Origin: an uncultured Veillonella sp.
GTDB taxonomy: Bacteria > Bacillota > Negativicutes > Veillonellales > Veillonellaceae
Direction: 5' to 3'
Length of the DNA: 33,193 nucleotides
Assembly: GCA_900544365.1 (NCBI GenBank)
Contig: UQVF01000015.1
Coordinates: forward strand, 1 to 33,193
The notes below the pieces were generated by a model. The model was not told where the DNA came from, did no database searches, and worked only from the letters and a program-made list of their open reading frames with translations. Positions 32,934-33,193 of the stretch are shown one piece after another (the stretch's first letter is position 1; every line of letters starts with the position of its first letter). The position numbers and the translations under genes were made by a program.

Positions 32934-33049
32934 TCTCTTTATTCCTCCAATGATTCTATTCACAATGCGCTTTATTTCACTACTATTATACCATAGGAAA
33001 TATACCTGAGGAAATGTATACATAGAGCTAACATAAACTTTTCCCATAG

Positions 33050-33090
33050 AAAAAGAGGACCTTCGATGGCTTATCATCGGAGGTCCTCTC
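33050..33090 (-). terminator. terminator of a gene beyond the right edge
   Basis: A strong hairpin (AGAGGACCT.CGATG / CATCG.AGGTCCTCT, 33054-33090) followed by T5 on the minus strand. It probably ends a minus-strand transcript entering from the right. Confidence 0.7.
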
Positions 33091-33127
33091 TTATTATTAG
33101 TTCTATAGGAAATTAGGCTCTATAATA

Positions 33128-33174
33128 AATGTTGGGGCTACTCATATAAGAGTAGTCGCCAACATTCTTTTTTT
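33128..33174 (+). terminator. plus-oriented terminator hairpin
   Basis: A hairpin AATGTTGG...CTACTC / GAGTAG...CCAACATT (33128-33166) is followed in the plus direction by C and T7. On the minus strand it is preceded by A7 and followed by TTTATT, so it could serve both directions. No plus-strand gene is visible before it. Confidence 0.55.
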
Positions 33175-33193
33175 GCAATAAAATAGACATATA

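Noticed and set aside
32934..33077. Longer YerC-like protein from 33077
   Set aside because: The extension passes through a TATAAT box and a terminator stem and has no similarity to the family N-terminus.

Overview
The window looks like a chromosomal segment of a Veillonella-type bacterium (Negativicutes, a Firmicute with an outer membrane). Two facts point there. It carries a large trimeric autotransporter adhesin with an extended signal peptide, which needs an outer membrane. It also carries the Firmicutes gene order alaS - ireB - ruvX - DUF1292 - mltG - trmR - U32 peptidase. Base composition is AT-rich and every protein-coding gene I support lies on the minus strand. The genus is an inference; I ran no database comparison.

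Region 1 (1-4330) holds a trimeric autotransporter adhesin that runs off the left edge, has one internal frame change near 2750, and has a leader of about 310 nt behind a good sigma-70-type promoter. Region 2 (4331-6830) is a small accessory or defence-type block: a frame-broken HsdR-N-like nuclease gene and an Abi_2/AbiF-family HEPN gene. Directly behind the abiF stop codon lies a compact unit with its own promoter and terminator that has the form of an ~80-nt small RNA. Region 3 (6830-7742) holds three tRNA genes (Pro-TGG, Gly-TCC, Arg-TCT). They are followed by an array in which the tRNA-Arg 3' end recurs three more times, each copy ending a structured module that carries covarying CTTAG hairpins.

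Region 4 (7862-19074) is the alaS-to-U32 housekeeping cluster: alanyl-tRNA synthetase, IreB, RuvX, DUF1292, MltG, the wobble-uridine enzymes TrmR and U32/TrhP, and DUF4911. Two long SUKH-DUF4261 paralogues sit at either side of the mltG-DUF4911 block, each with the same start context and a similar terminator. Region 5 (19201-22607) encodes a ZnuBC-like metal ABC transporter, an NlpC/P60 cell-wall hydrolase and a polyprenyl-phosphate-type glycosyltransferase. Region 6 (22797-26901) is a thiamine operon, thiS-thiF-thiG-thiH-thiE-like, controlled by a TPP riboswitch with an adjoining terminator and a second unexplained hairpin/terminator element. Region 7 (26921-33193) holds a CofE-like ligase, a membrane-anchored unknown, glutamate racemase, a 4HBT thioesterase, a YkvA protein, a DUF697-like protein with amphipathic repeats, an SDR oxidoreductase, a TauE/SafE permease and a YerC-type TrpR-like regulator.

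The most interesting signals are the putative small RNA behind abiF (a candidate RNA partner of the HEPN toxin), the tRNA-3'-end/hairpin array, the interleaved-stem element at 22681-22785, and the extra leader element between the TPP riboswitch and thiS.
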